DNA of 12,552 nucleotides from an uncultured Eubacteriales bacterium. Its GTDB lineage: Bacteria; Bacillota; Clostridia; Oscillospirales; CAG-272. How positions within the stretch are numbered: the stretch's first letter is position 1; every line of letters begins with the position of its first letter. Position numbers and translations under genes: made by a program. The stretch lies in contig CAKSUH010000019.1 in the NCBI GenBank assembly GCA_934500855.1, positions 1 to 12,552 on the forward strand, given 5' to 3'. This document shows, one piece after another, positions 6,637-12,552 of the stretch. A model generated the notes under the pieces. That model did no database searches. It was given only the letters and a program-made list of their open reading frames with translations, and was not told the DNA's origin.

Positions 6637-7530
6637 ATGATGCTGAAAACGGGAATTTATCTTTGCGATTACGGGTATGACCTGTCTGCCGCGCAATCTG
6701 TGAAGCTGGCAAAGCAGGTTGGCTTTGACACCTTTTTCGTCGATTGGAGCGCGGACAACCCGCTCGGAAAATACGAGGAATTCGCCGACGAAGCCGCCAA
6801 AAACGGCATGGTGTTCGAATCGATGCACGCGCCGTATCGCTCGATTGACTGTATGTGGAGTCACAGCGAAAAGGAGCGGAATTTCATCGCACAGCTGCAC
6901 GGATGTATTGACACCGCGGCGCATTGCGGCGTTCGGTATGTAACGGTCCATGCGCTGAATGCGCCGACATGGAACCCCGAAAGCCCGAAAATCTGGTCCG
7001 ACATCGGGGTGGAGAACTTTGCGGAAATCGTTGCCTACGGCGAATCGAAGAAGGTGTTTGTCGCCTTTGAGAATGTCGAATTTCCGCACGAACAGCTCAA
7101 AAGGCTGCTGGAGATCCTGAGAAAACGGGTCCCGAACGCCCTGCGGTTTGTCTGGGATGTCGGGCACGAGCACTGCTACTGCCCGAATCGGAAGGAATGC
7201 GTGACCGACCTGTTCGGAGATCTGCTGATCGGGACCCATATTCACGACAACTTCGGGCAGAAAGATCCCAATATGGTTACATGGCATGACGATGTTCACA
7301 TCATGCCGTTTGACGGCACGCTTGACTATCGGATCGTTGCCACCCGGCTGAAACGGCTGAACTATACCGGGAGCATCACGCTGGAGCTTGAACGCAGTCC
7401 GAGACAGTGGAGGCTTCTCCCGTGGTATCGGGACTATACGGCGGACGCGTTTTTCGAAGAGGCGTATACGCGGGCACATCGGATCGCCGTGCTTTGCGAA
7501 AATACGGAAAATCTGAACAATGTACTGTGA
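6637..7530 (+). CDS. Sugar-phosphate isomerase/epimerase, xylose-isomerase-like TIM barrel (paralogue 1)
   Basis: The product has 297 residues and is cytosolic, with no signal peptide. GGAGG at 6624-6628 sits 8 bases before the ATG at 6637; a second ATG follows at 6640. The protein matches the AP-endonuclease-2/xylose-isomerase-like barrel that includes hydroxypyruvate isomerase, IolE/IolI and D-tagatose 3-epimerase. Expected metal ligands are all present: Glu145 (FENVE), Asp174 (DVGHEHCY), His203 (THIHDN) and Glu250 (ITLELE). A further motif, HIMPFDGTLDY, follows the histidine and is shared with the next two genes. Enzymes of this family shift a carbonyl or invert a carbon in sugars, sugar phosphates or inositol derivatives. 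The C-terminus (RSPRQWRLLPWYRDY) is longer and different from the two paralogues, and the MHAP region also differs, so its substrate probably differs too. The fold is confident; the reaction is not known. Confidence 0.88.
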   Translation: MMLKTGIYLCDYGYDLSAAQSVKLAKQVGFDTFFVDWSADNPLGKYEEFADEAAKNGMVFESMHAPYRSIDCMWSHSEKERNFIAQLHGCIDTAAHCGVRYVTVHALNAPTWNPESPKIWSDIGVENFAEIVAYGESKKVFVAFENVEFPHEQLKRLLEILRKRVPNALRFVWDVGHEHCYCPNRKECVTDLFGDLLIGTHIHDNFGQKDPNMVTWHDDVHIMPFDGTLDYRIVATRLKRLNYTGSITLELERSPRQWRLLPWYRDYTADAFFEEAYTRAHRIAVLCENTENLNNVL

Positions 7531-7570
7531 GTACCGTGCGGCGGCGCAAACGGGAACAAGGAGATAAGGA

Positions 7571-8368
7571 ATGGAAAGAAAACTTGGCATCAACAACAAC
7601 TGCCTGCCGGACATCGGAGGGAGTGCGGAGGAGCTGAATCTGATTCGGGCGGCGGGGTTTGAGGTATTTTCTTCCGCTTCCTACCCGGCGAAAGAGGTCT
7701 ATGCGTTGAAAAAAGAAGGGGACAGGATCGGTCTGTCGCTTGAATTTCTGCACGCACCAACGACGGGAATCAACAATTTCTGGCGCGAGGATCTGGAGTA
7801 CCTTCCTTTGTGGAAGCAGGTGCTGTCCGCTGTCGACAGCGCCGCCGCCTGCTCGGTTCCGACCGTTGTGATGCATCTTTCCTCCGGGTGGACGGCTCCC
7901 GCGCTTACGGATGTCGGCTTTGCACGGTTTGACCGACTGGTGGAGTATGCGCTTGACCGAAATGTCAACATTGCGTTTGAAAATGTGCGGAAAACGGGCA
8001 ACCTTGCCGCGATTATGGAGCGCTATGAGCGGATTCCGAATGTGGGCTTCTGCTACGATTGCGGGCATGAGCACTGCTATACGGATACGGTGCGATTCCT
8101 CGATTTTCTCGGCAAGCGCACACTCTGCACGCAGATTCACGATAACTTCGGGCTTGACAGGGAGGACCCGCGCAAGGATACCGATTACCATCTGATGCCG
8201 TTTGACGGAGATATCGACTATCGGGATATGATGGCAAGCCTGAACCGTTACGGTTACGAAGGGGCGCTCATGCTTGCGCTTTGCAAGAAGGGCGACTACG
8301 CGGAAAAGAGCAATGCGGAATTTCTTGACATCGCGTTCGGACGGCTGAACACGATCGCAAAGCTGTAA
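7571..8368 (+). CDS. Sugar-phosphate isomerase/epimerase-like TIM barrel with a lost metal ligand (paralogue 2)
   Basis: The product has 265 residues. AAGGAG at 7558-7563 lies 7 bases before the ATG at 7571. It is closely related to the next gene over its whole length, with identical runs such as NLAAIMERYE and YDCGHEHCYT, and less so to the previous one. Three of the four family metal ligands are present: Glu137 (AFENVR), Asp163 (YDCGHEHCY) and His190 (QIHDN). The fourth, a glutamate late in the barrel (LELE in paralogue 1, LMLEV in paralogue 3), is alanine here: LMLAL, Ala236, codon GCG at 8276-8278. This differs from GAG by one base. The conserved HLMPFDGDIDY is kept. Either the enzyme uses a different metal geometry or substrate, or it is inactive and serves as a subunit or binding protein. 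The frame is intact, so it is not annotated as a pseudogene. Confidence 0.87.
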   Translation: MERKLGINNNCLPDIGGSAEELNLIRAAGFEVFSSASYPAKEVYALKKEGDRIGLSLEFLHAPTTGINNFWREDLEYLPLWKQVLSAVDSAAACSVPTVVMHLSSGWTAPALTDVGFARFDRLVEYALDRNVNIAFENVRKTGNLAAIMERYERIPNVGFCYDCGHEHCYTDTVRFLDFLGKRTLCTQIHDNFGLDREDPRKDTDYHLMPFDGDIDYRDMMASLNRYGYEGALMLALCKKGDYAEKSNAEFLDIAFGRLNTIAKL

Positions 8369-8380
8369 GGAGGAACGGAG

Positions 8381-9214
8381 ATGAAACGGAAACTGGGCAT
8401 TCCTTCGGGCTGCGTCAGAGGGTATACCGAGGCGGGCGCGATCAAACTCATCAAGGAAGCGGGCTTTGACTGCGTTTTTACCGGGTATATCTCGGTAAGA
8501 GAGGTCGGCGCGATCAAAAACGAATGCGATAAATGGGGCGTTCAGCTGGAATTTCTGCACGCGCCCTTTCGGGTCACGGTGGGAAACTCCACGGTTTACT
8601 GCAACGAGTTCTGGAGGTCGGATCTGACCTATCTGCCGCTTTACAACGACATCATCGAATGTATCGATACCGCCCGCGAGGTCGGTGTTGAAACGGTGAT
8701 GATGCATGTTTCGGGCGGCTGGTACGCGCCTCCCATTACCGAAAAGGGGCTCTCCCGCTTTGACGATGTGGTGGAGCATGCGCTGAAACGGGGGGTCCGT
8801 CTCGGATTTGAGAACACCCGGAATGTCGGCAATCTTGCCGCCATTATGGAGCGTTACGAGAAAATTCCGCAGGTCGGCTACTGCTATGACTGCGGGCACG
8901 AGCATTGCTATACCGAGAATGTCTGCTTTTTGGACCTGTTCGGCAAGCGCACCTTCTGCACGCACATTCATGACAACTTCGGAAAGGATAAGAACGATCC
9001 GTTGCTGGACGCCGACTACCATCTGCTCCCCTTTGAGGGCGACATCGATTACGGGAAAATGATTGAACGGATGGACCGATACGACTATCGCGGCAGTCTG
9101 ATGCTGGAGGTTTATCAGTACGACAAATTCGCTTCGCTTCGCGCGGAAGAGTTTCTGGCAACCTGCTATGAGCGAATCAAGCGGATCGGGGATATGTCGG
9201 AAAAAGCGGACTGA
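8381..9214 (+). CDS. Sugar-phosphate isomerase/epimerase, xylose-isomerase-like TIM barrel (paralogue 3)
   Basis: The product has 277 residues. The ATG at 8381 is 12 bases after the previous stop, and the ribosome site TAAGGAGG (8366-8373) contains that stop codon, which implies translational coupling. It is the closest relative of paralogue 2, so the pair arose by tandem duplication. All four metal ligands are present: Glu144 (GFENTRN), Asp170 (YDCGHEHCY), His197 (HIHDN) and Glu243 (LMLEV). HLLPFEGDIDY replaces the HLMPFDG version of the paralogues. An N-terminal EFLHAPFR segment resembles the region lining the active site in this family. A cytosolic isomerase or epimerase of a sugar or sugar phosphate is the best call. 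It acts in series or parallel with the flanking enzymes; the exact substrate cannot be read from the sequence. Confidence 0.88.
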   Translation: MKRKLGIPSGCVRGYTEAGAIKLIKEAGFDCVFTGYISVREVGAIKNECDKWGVQLEFLHAPFRVTVGNSTVYCNEFWRSDLTYLPLYNDIIECIDTAREVGVETVMMHVSGGWYAPPITEKGLSRFDDVVEHALKRGVRLGFENTRNVGNLAAIMERYEKIPQVGYCYDCGHEHCYTENVCFLDLFGKRTFCTHIHDNFGKDKNDPLLDADYHLLPFEGDIDYGKMIERMDRYDYRGSLMLEVYQYDKFASLRAEEFLATCYERIKRIGDMSEKAD

Positions 9215-9241
9215 TGCGAAAGGCGGAACGAATCATTGCGT

Positions 9242-9940
9242 ATGAAAAAAATCATTGCGCCCTCGATGATGTGCGCGGGATTTCTGGGGCTTGATCGGGT
9301 CCTTGAACTCTTTGCGCACGAGCGCGTCGGGCTGTTGCATCTGGATATTATGGACGGACATTTTGTCTCCAACATCACGCTCGGCACGGATTATGTTGCC
9401 GAAATGAAAAAGGCTACGGCAATTCCGCTTGACCTTCATCTTATGGTGGAGGAACCGGAGAAGATGCTGGATTGCTTTGCGTTCGGAGAAGGAGATCGGG
9501 TTTCGGTCCATGCGGAAAGCACCCGGCATCTGCAGAAGTGCCTTGCCGCGATCCGCGAACGCGGCGCACACCCGACGGTTGCGCTGAACCCCGCAACGCC
9601 GCTTGCGGTGCTGGACTATGTGCTCGAGGATCTTGACGGTGTGCTGGTGATGACGGTCAATCCCGGATTCGGCGGGCAGAAGTCGGTTCCCTCCGCACTT
9701 CGGAAAATTGCCGATGTCAGGGCTTACCTTGATTCCCACCGGAAGCAGGATGCGTCCGTTGAGGCGGACGGGAATGTTTCGTTTGAAAACACCGTCAAAA
9801 TGGCGCGTGCGGGAGCGGATATTTTTGTTGCCGGAACTTCGTCGGTTTTTGCGAAAAACGGAAAAAGCCTACGGGAGAATCTGCACGAGATGTCCCGCTG
9901 TATCGAAGCGGGCGAGCGGCAGACGGCGAATTGTGTCTGA
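9242..9940 (+). CDS. Ribulose-phosphate 3-epimerase family protein (Rpe or allulose-6-phosphate epimerase-like)
   Basis: The product has 232 residues, close to the usual Rpe length. The ATG at 9242 gives the canonical start (MKKIIAPS), but AGGCGG (9221-9226) is 15 bases away. A TTG at 9236, which adds two residues, is better spaced. Family landmarks appear in order: LLHLDIMDGHFVSNITLG, LDLHLMVEEPEKML, VHAE, ALNPATP, VLVMTVNPGFGGQ, EADGNVS and GADIFVAGTSSVF. The metal and catalytic residues His33, Asp35, His66 and Asp176 are kept. Rpe interconverts ribulose 5-phosphate and xylulose 5-phosphate; AlsE does the same C3 inversion on allulose 6-phosphate. The usual VDGG is ADGN here, and the early APSILSADF is APSMMCAGF, both departures from housekeeping Rpe. 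AlsE also varies at this spot (VDGS). Being last in an operon of sugar isomerases, it is more likely a pathway-specific epimerase than the housekeeping enzyme. Confidence 0.85.
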   Translation: MKKIIAPSMMCAGFLGLDRVLELFAHERVGLLHLDIMDGHFVSNITLGTDYVAEMKKATAIPLDLHLMVEEPEKMLDCFAFGEGDRVSVHAESTRHLQKCLAAIRERGAHPTVALNPATPLAVLDYVLEDLDGVLVMTVNPGFGGQKSVPSALRKIADVRAYLDSHRKQDASVEADGNVSFENTVKMARAGADIFVAGTSSVFAKNGKSLRENLHEMSRCIEAGERQTANCV

Positions 9941-10016
9941 GTGCGGAGCCGGTTTTGCAAAACGAAAAGTCCCGGTGAACCGACGAAACGGAAGCGGAAC
10001 CGGAGACAAAAAACAA

Positions 10017-10063
10017 AAAACGGAAAGCGTCACGAAGCATGACTTCGTGACGCTTTCCGTTTT
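10017..10063. terminator. Strong bidirectional intrinsic terminator between convergent genes
   Basis: Bases 10017-10037 pair perfectly with 10043-10063 (21 bp, including the A/T ends) around the 5-base loop CATGA. The core left arm is CGGAAAGCGTCACGAAG. For minus-strand transcripts leaving ygiQ the stem is followed by a long T-rich run (TTTTTTGTTTTTTG, complement of 10007-10020). For plus-strand transcripts leaving the operon it is followed by only TTTT. It sits 77 bases after the epimerase gene and 28 bases before the end of ygiQ, so it probably serves both, more efficiently for ygiQ. Confidence 0.9.
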
Positions 10064-10090
10064 CGGGCAGGTCGGAGGGCTTTTGCCGCA

Positions 10091-12091
10091 TTACCGACGG
10101 CGGGTCTTTGATGCTGACCTTGCTCCGGCTTTGGTTGCGGTTTTGGTTGTGTTTTTGCTTGCGGTTTTGGTTGCGGGTTTGGTCCCTGCGGCGTTTTTGC
10201 GCGGCGCGGAGGAGATCGGTTTGTTGTTGCGCTTGCCGGTGTGCGGAGCGGGACTGCGCCTTTCCGCACGGCGGTCGGAACCGCTTTCGGGGCGGACGAG
10301 GCAGTCGCCGCCGAAGCCGATGAGGTCGGTTCTGCCCGCGCGGCGCAGGGCTTCGCGGACGAGCGGCGCGTTCTGCGGGCGGTTGAACTGGAGCAACGCG
10401 CGCTGAAGCTGTTTTTCGTGGTAGTCGGTGGCAACATAGACGGGCTTCATGTTCAGCGGGTTGATGCCGGTATAGAACATGACCGTGGAAGCGGTTCCCG
10501 GGGTGGGATAGTAGTCCTGCACCTGCTCGGGGGCGTAGTGATTGCGTTTGAGACAGAGCGCCAGTTCGATCGCGTCCGCAAGGGTGGAGCCGGGGTGGCT
10601 TGACATGAGGTAGGGAACCAGATACTGTTCCTTGCCGAGCGATTTGGTGATGCGGAAGAATTTTTCGCGGAAGGCTTCGTAAACCGCGAAGCAGGGTTTT
10701 CCCATGCAGGAAAGCACCGCGTCCGAGCAGTGTTCGGGAGCGACTTTGAGCTGACCGCTTACATTGTCGCGGACAAGTTTGCGGAAAAACGCGTCGTCGG
10801 GGTCCAGCATGAGGTAATCAAAGCGGATGCCGCTTCGGATAAAGACTTTTTTCACTTTCGGGAGCGCTTCGATCCGCTCGATCAGGTGCATATATTCGCT
10901 GTGGTCGACTTTGAGGTTTTTGCAGGGCGTGGGCGCGAGACACTTGCGGTTGGCGCAAACGCCGTGTTCCAGCTGGCGGTCGCAGGCGGGGTAACGGAAA
11001 TTCGCGGTCGGACCGCCCACATCGTGGATGTAGCCCTTGAACCCGGGCAGAGCGGTGATTTTCTTTGCTTCCTCCACCACGCTTTCCACGCTGCGGGAGC
11101 GGACGGTCCGACCCTGATGGAAGGCGAGCGCGCAGAAGTTACAGCCGCCGAAGCAGCCGCGGTTGTGGGTCAGCGAAAACTGCACTTCTTCGATGCCCGG
11201 CACGCCGCCCGCTGCCGCGTAGGACGGATGGTAGGCGCGCTGATAGGGGAGGCTGTAAACATGGTCCAGCTCCTCGCGCTCCAGCGGAGGCATGGGCGGG
11301 TTTTGCACCAGCAGCTTGTTGTCATAGCGTTCGCAGATGGCGCGCCCGTTGATGGCGTCCTGATTTTTGTACTGGATGCCGAAGGCTTCGGCATAGGCGC
11401 GTTTGTCGGTTTTCAGCAGGTTGTAATCAAAGGTTGCGGCAACCTCGTAATGGACGGGGTCGGCGGGATCGCAGAGGTAGACCGTTCCGCGCACATCGCG
11501 GATTTTTCGGATCGGCACGCCGCGGTCGAGAAGCTCCGCCACGCGCAGAAGGATGTTTTCGCCCATGCCGTAGGTCAACAGGTCCGCGCGGCTGTCCACG
11601 AGGATTGAGCGGCGCACCTTGTTGTCCCAATAGTCGTAATGCGCGAAGCGGCGGAGCGAGGCTTCCAGTCCGCCGAGAATGACGGGAACATCGCCGTACG
11701 CCTCGCGGATGCGGTTGGTATAGACGATGACCGCGCGGTCAGGGCGCTTGCCCATCACGCCGCCGGGGGTGTAATAGTCAAAGGAGCGGCGTTTTTTTGC
11801 GGCGGTATAATGTGCGACCATGCTGTCGATATTTCCCGAGGTCACGAGGAAGCCGAGGCGGGGTTTGCCGTACTCGCGGAATGCGTCGCAGGAGCGGAAG
11901 TCGGGTTGGGCGAGGATTGCCACGCGGTAGCCCGCGTCCTCCAGCACGCGCGAAATGATGGAAACGCCGAAGGACGGGTGGTCGACATACGCGTCGCCCG
12001 TGACATAAACGAAGTCGGGGCGGTCCCATCCGCGCGCGTCCATGTCGGCGCGGCAAAGGGGCAGGAAGGGGGTCTGTTCATTGGAATTCAT
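10091..12091 (-). CDS. ygiQ: YgiQ family radical SAM protein with basic repeat tail
   Basis: The product has 666 residues. The ATG at 12091-12089 has a GGAGG (12102-12098) 6 bases upstream. The N-terminal region (FVYVTGDAYVDHPSFG, LGFLVTSGNIDSMVAHYT, PVILGGLEASLRRFAHYDYW) and the radical SAM cluster motif Cys313-x3-Cys317-x2-Cys320 (GCFGGCNFC) define the YgiQ/UPF0313 family. The following segments (KGYIHDVGGPTANF, FIRSGIRFDYL, LKVAPEHCSD, YLMSSHPGSTL, QVQDYYPTPGT) are also characteristic. It should bind a 4Fe-4S cluster and S-adenosylmethionine in the cytosol; the physiological reaction of this family is not known to me. The conserved part ends near residue 605 (DLIGFGGDCLV). The last 60 or so residues are a Lys/Arg/Thr/Ala/Ser-rich extension. 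The start overlaps the end of the upstream thiolation gene by 14 bases, so the two are probably translated together. Confidence 0.95.
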   Translation of the reverse strand: MNSNEQTPFLPLCRADMDARGWDRPDFVYVTGDAYVDHPSFGVSIISRVLEDAGYRVAILAQPDFRSCDAFREYGKPRLGFLVTSGNIDSMVAHYTAAKKRRSFDYYTPGGVMGKRPDRAVIVYTNRIREAYGDVPVILGGLEASLRRFAHYDYWDNKVRRSILVDSRADLLTYGMGENILLRVAELLDRGVPIRKIRDVRGTVYLCDPADPVHYEVAATFDYNLLKTDKRAYAEAFGIQYKNQDAINGRAICERYDNKLLVQNPPMPPLEREELDHVYSLPYQRAYHPSYAAAGGVPGIEEVQFSLTHNRGCFGGCNFCALAFHQGRTVRSRSVESVVEEAKKITALPGFKGYIHDVGGPTANFRYPACDRQLEHGVCANRKCLAPTPCKNLKVDHSEYMHLIERIEALPKVKKVFIRSGIRFDYLMLDPDDAFFRKLVRDNVSGQLKVAPEHCSDAVLSCMGKPCFAVYEAFREKFFRITKSLGKEQYLVPYLMSSHPGSTLADAIELALCLKRNHYAPEQVQDYYPTPGTASTVMFYTGINPLNMKPVYVATDYHEKQLQRALLQFNRPQNAPLVREALRRAGRTDLIGFGGDCLVRPESGSDRRAERRSPAPHTGKRNNKPISSAPRKNAAGTKPATKTASKNTTKTATKAGARSASKTRRR
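10128..10187 (-). repeat. 12-bp tandem repeat encoding a tetrapeptide-repeat tail in ygiQ
   Basis: Five tandem 12-base units (10128-10139, 10140-10151, 10152-10163, 10164-10175 and a degenerate 10176-10187), with plus-strand consensus GTTTTGGTTGCG, sit at the 3' end of ygiQ. In the ygiQ frame they encode the four-residue pattern (T/S)-K-x-(A/T/G): TKPA, TKTA, SKNT, TKTA, TKAG (residues 637-656). The twelve-base period keeps the frame, so copy-number change would lengthen or shorten the tail without disrupting the protein. Confidence 0.7.
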
Positions 12092-12552
12092 CGGATTCCT
12101 CCTCGGTGGGGATCGGCTCGGCGGAAAGCCCGAAGCCGGAAATGTTGCCTCGTTGCATGGCGCCGAAAATGCGGCGGCGCAGACCGCGGTGGCGGCGCTC
12201 GAAGTCGCCCAGAAGGCGTTTCATTTCCTCGCGCTCGGTGTTGCCGTCAGCGGGGCAGGGGGACTTGATAACGGGCAGGTTTGCCTTTGCGGCGAAGTAG
12301 CGGATGTCCTTTTCGGGCAGGTAGAGCATGGGGCGGATGAGTTTGATTCCCGTGCGCGAGAGGTGGGTGACGGGGGAAAAGCAACCGATGCGGCCTTCAA
12401 AGAAAAGGTTGAGCATCAGCGTTTCCGCCGCGTCATCGAGGTGGTGACCGAGCGCGACGGTGTTGCACCCCAGCTCTCTCGCGGCGTTATAGAGTGCGCC
12501 GCGCCGCAGTTTGGCGCAGAGCGAGCAGGGGGAGGGTTCCTTCCGGATCTCG
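12078..12552 (-). CDS. TtcA-like tRNA 2-thiocytidine synthetase / PP-loop ATPase (C-terminal part; 5' end outside window)
   Basis: The frame is open on the minus strand from the window edge to a TGA at 12080-12078, giving 157 visible residues. It begins inside a conserved block: PCSLCAKLRRGALYNAA with a CxxC pair, then LGCNTVALGHHLDDAAETLMLNLFFEG, then IRPMLYLPEKDIRYFA and CPADGNTEREEMKRLL. These are the second half of the TtcA/TtuA-type branch of the PP-loop ATPases, which activate tRNA by adenylation and transfer sulfur through a cysteine-bound iron-sulfur cluster. The N-terminal SGGxDS nucleotide loop would lie upstream and is not visible. Gram-positive members often have CPADG near the C-terminus, as here. 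The gene end overlaps the ygiQ start by 14 bases. TtcA modifies cytidine 32 in some tRNAs; the exact tRNA target in this organism is not certain. Confidence 0.85.
   Translation of the reverse strand, partial: EIRKEPSPCSLCAKLRRGALYNAARELGCNTVALGHHLDDAAETLMLNLFFEGRIGCFSPVTHLSRTGIKLIRPMLYLPEKDIRYFAAKANLPVIKSPCPADGNTEREEMKRLLGDFERRHRGLRRRIFGAMQRGNISGFGLSAEPIPTEEESDEFQ

Noticed and set aside
7571..8368. Paralogue 2 as a pseudogene
   Set aside because: Despite the missing metal-ligand glutamate, the frame, ribosome site, length and all other motifs are intact, so it is kept as a coding gene.
9952..9963. 12-bp palindrome GTTTTGCAAAAC after the epimerase gene
   Set aside because: It could be an operator, but it lies downstream of the operon with no promoter or regulator gene near. 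A single short palindrome is likely to occur by chance.
10730..11608. A 292-codon plus-strand frame inside ygiQ, and a 209-codon one at 11639-12268
   Set aside because: Both lie opposite the strongly conserved YgiQ coding sequence (and, for the second, also the end of the TtcA-like gene) and show no family motifs; they are antisense shadows.

Overview
The window looks like a chromosomal segment of a fairly GC-rich anaerobic Firmicute of the gut Clostridia type (Oscillospiraceae or Christensenellaceae-like). This is inferred from the strong GGAGG ribosome sites, the Gram-positive style lipoboxes followed by Thr/Pro/Glu-rich linkers, the ComEC-like metallo-beta-lactamase lipoprotein, and the YgiQ and TtcA-like housekeeping genes. 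The taxonomic call is an impression from these features, not a search result.

Layout. (1) At the left edge is the C-terminal end of a secreted-type protein (2-577), followed 12 bases later by a small 52-codon gene (590-748). (2) A 305-base gene-free stretch (749-1053) is unusually rich in inverted repeats: a perfect 13-bp GC hairpin, an 11-bp inverted repeat enclosing about 40 bases, and a nested stem just before the next gene's ribosome site. (3) Eight plus-strand genes at 1054-9940, with gaps of 12 to 82 bases, look like one operon. They encode a solute-binding-type lipoprotein, a lipoprotein with a ComEC-like metallo-beta-lactamase domain, a secreted parallel-beta-helix-type protein, a tiny 87-residue lipoprotein, three TIM-barrel sugar-phosphate isomerase/epimerase paralogues and a ribulose-phosphate-3-epimerase-family enzyme. 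(4) A strong 21-bp stem terminator (10017-10063) separates this operon from two convergent minus-strand genes: ygiQ (radical SAM, with an added Lys/Thr/Ala tetrapeptide-repeat tail) and the C-terminal part of a TtcA-like tRNA thiolation enzyme, whose 3' end overlaps ygiQ by 14 bases.

How the genes may work together. The operon combines four exported proteins with four cytosolic carbohydrate enzymes, but has no permease, kinase or glycoside hydrolase in view. The likeliest reading is capture or processing of an unusual sugar or sugar derivative at the surface, then multi-step isomerisation and epimerisation inside. The substrate is unknown. The secreted beta-helix protein and the truncated protein at the left edge share a clearly homologous C-terminal module of about 150 residues that I cannot assign to a named family. 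The middle isomerase paralogue has lost one expected metal-binding glutamate. These two points, with the mixed-operon architecture, are the best leads in the window. No tRNA, rRNA, CRISPR array, transposase or phage gene was seen.
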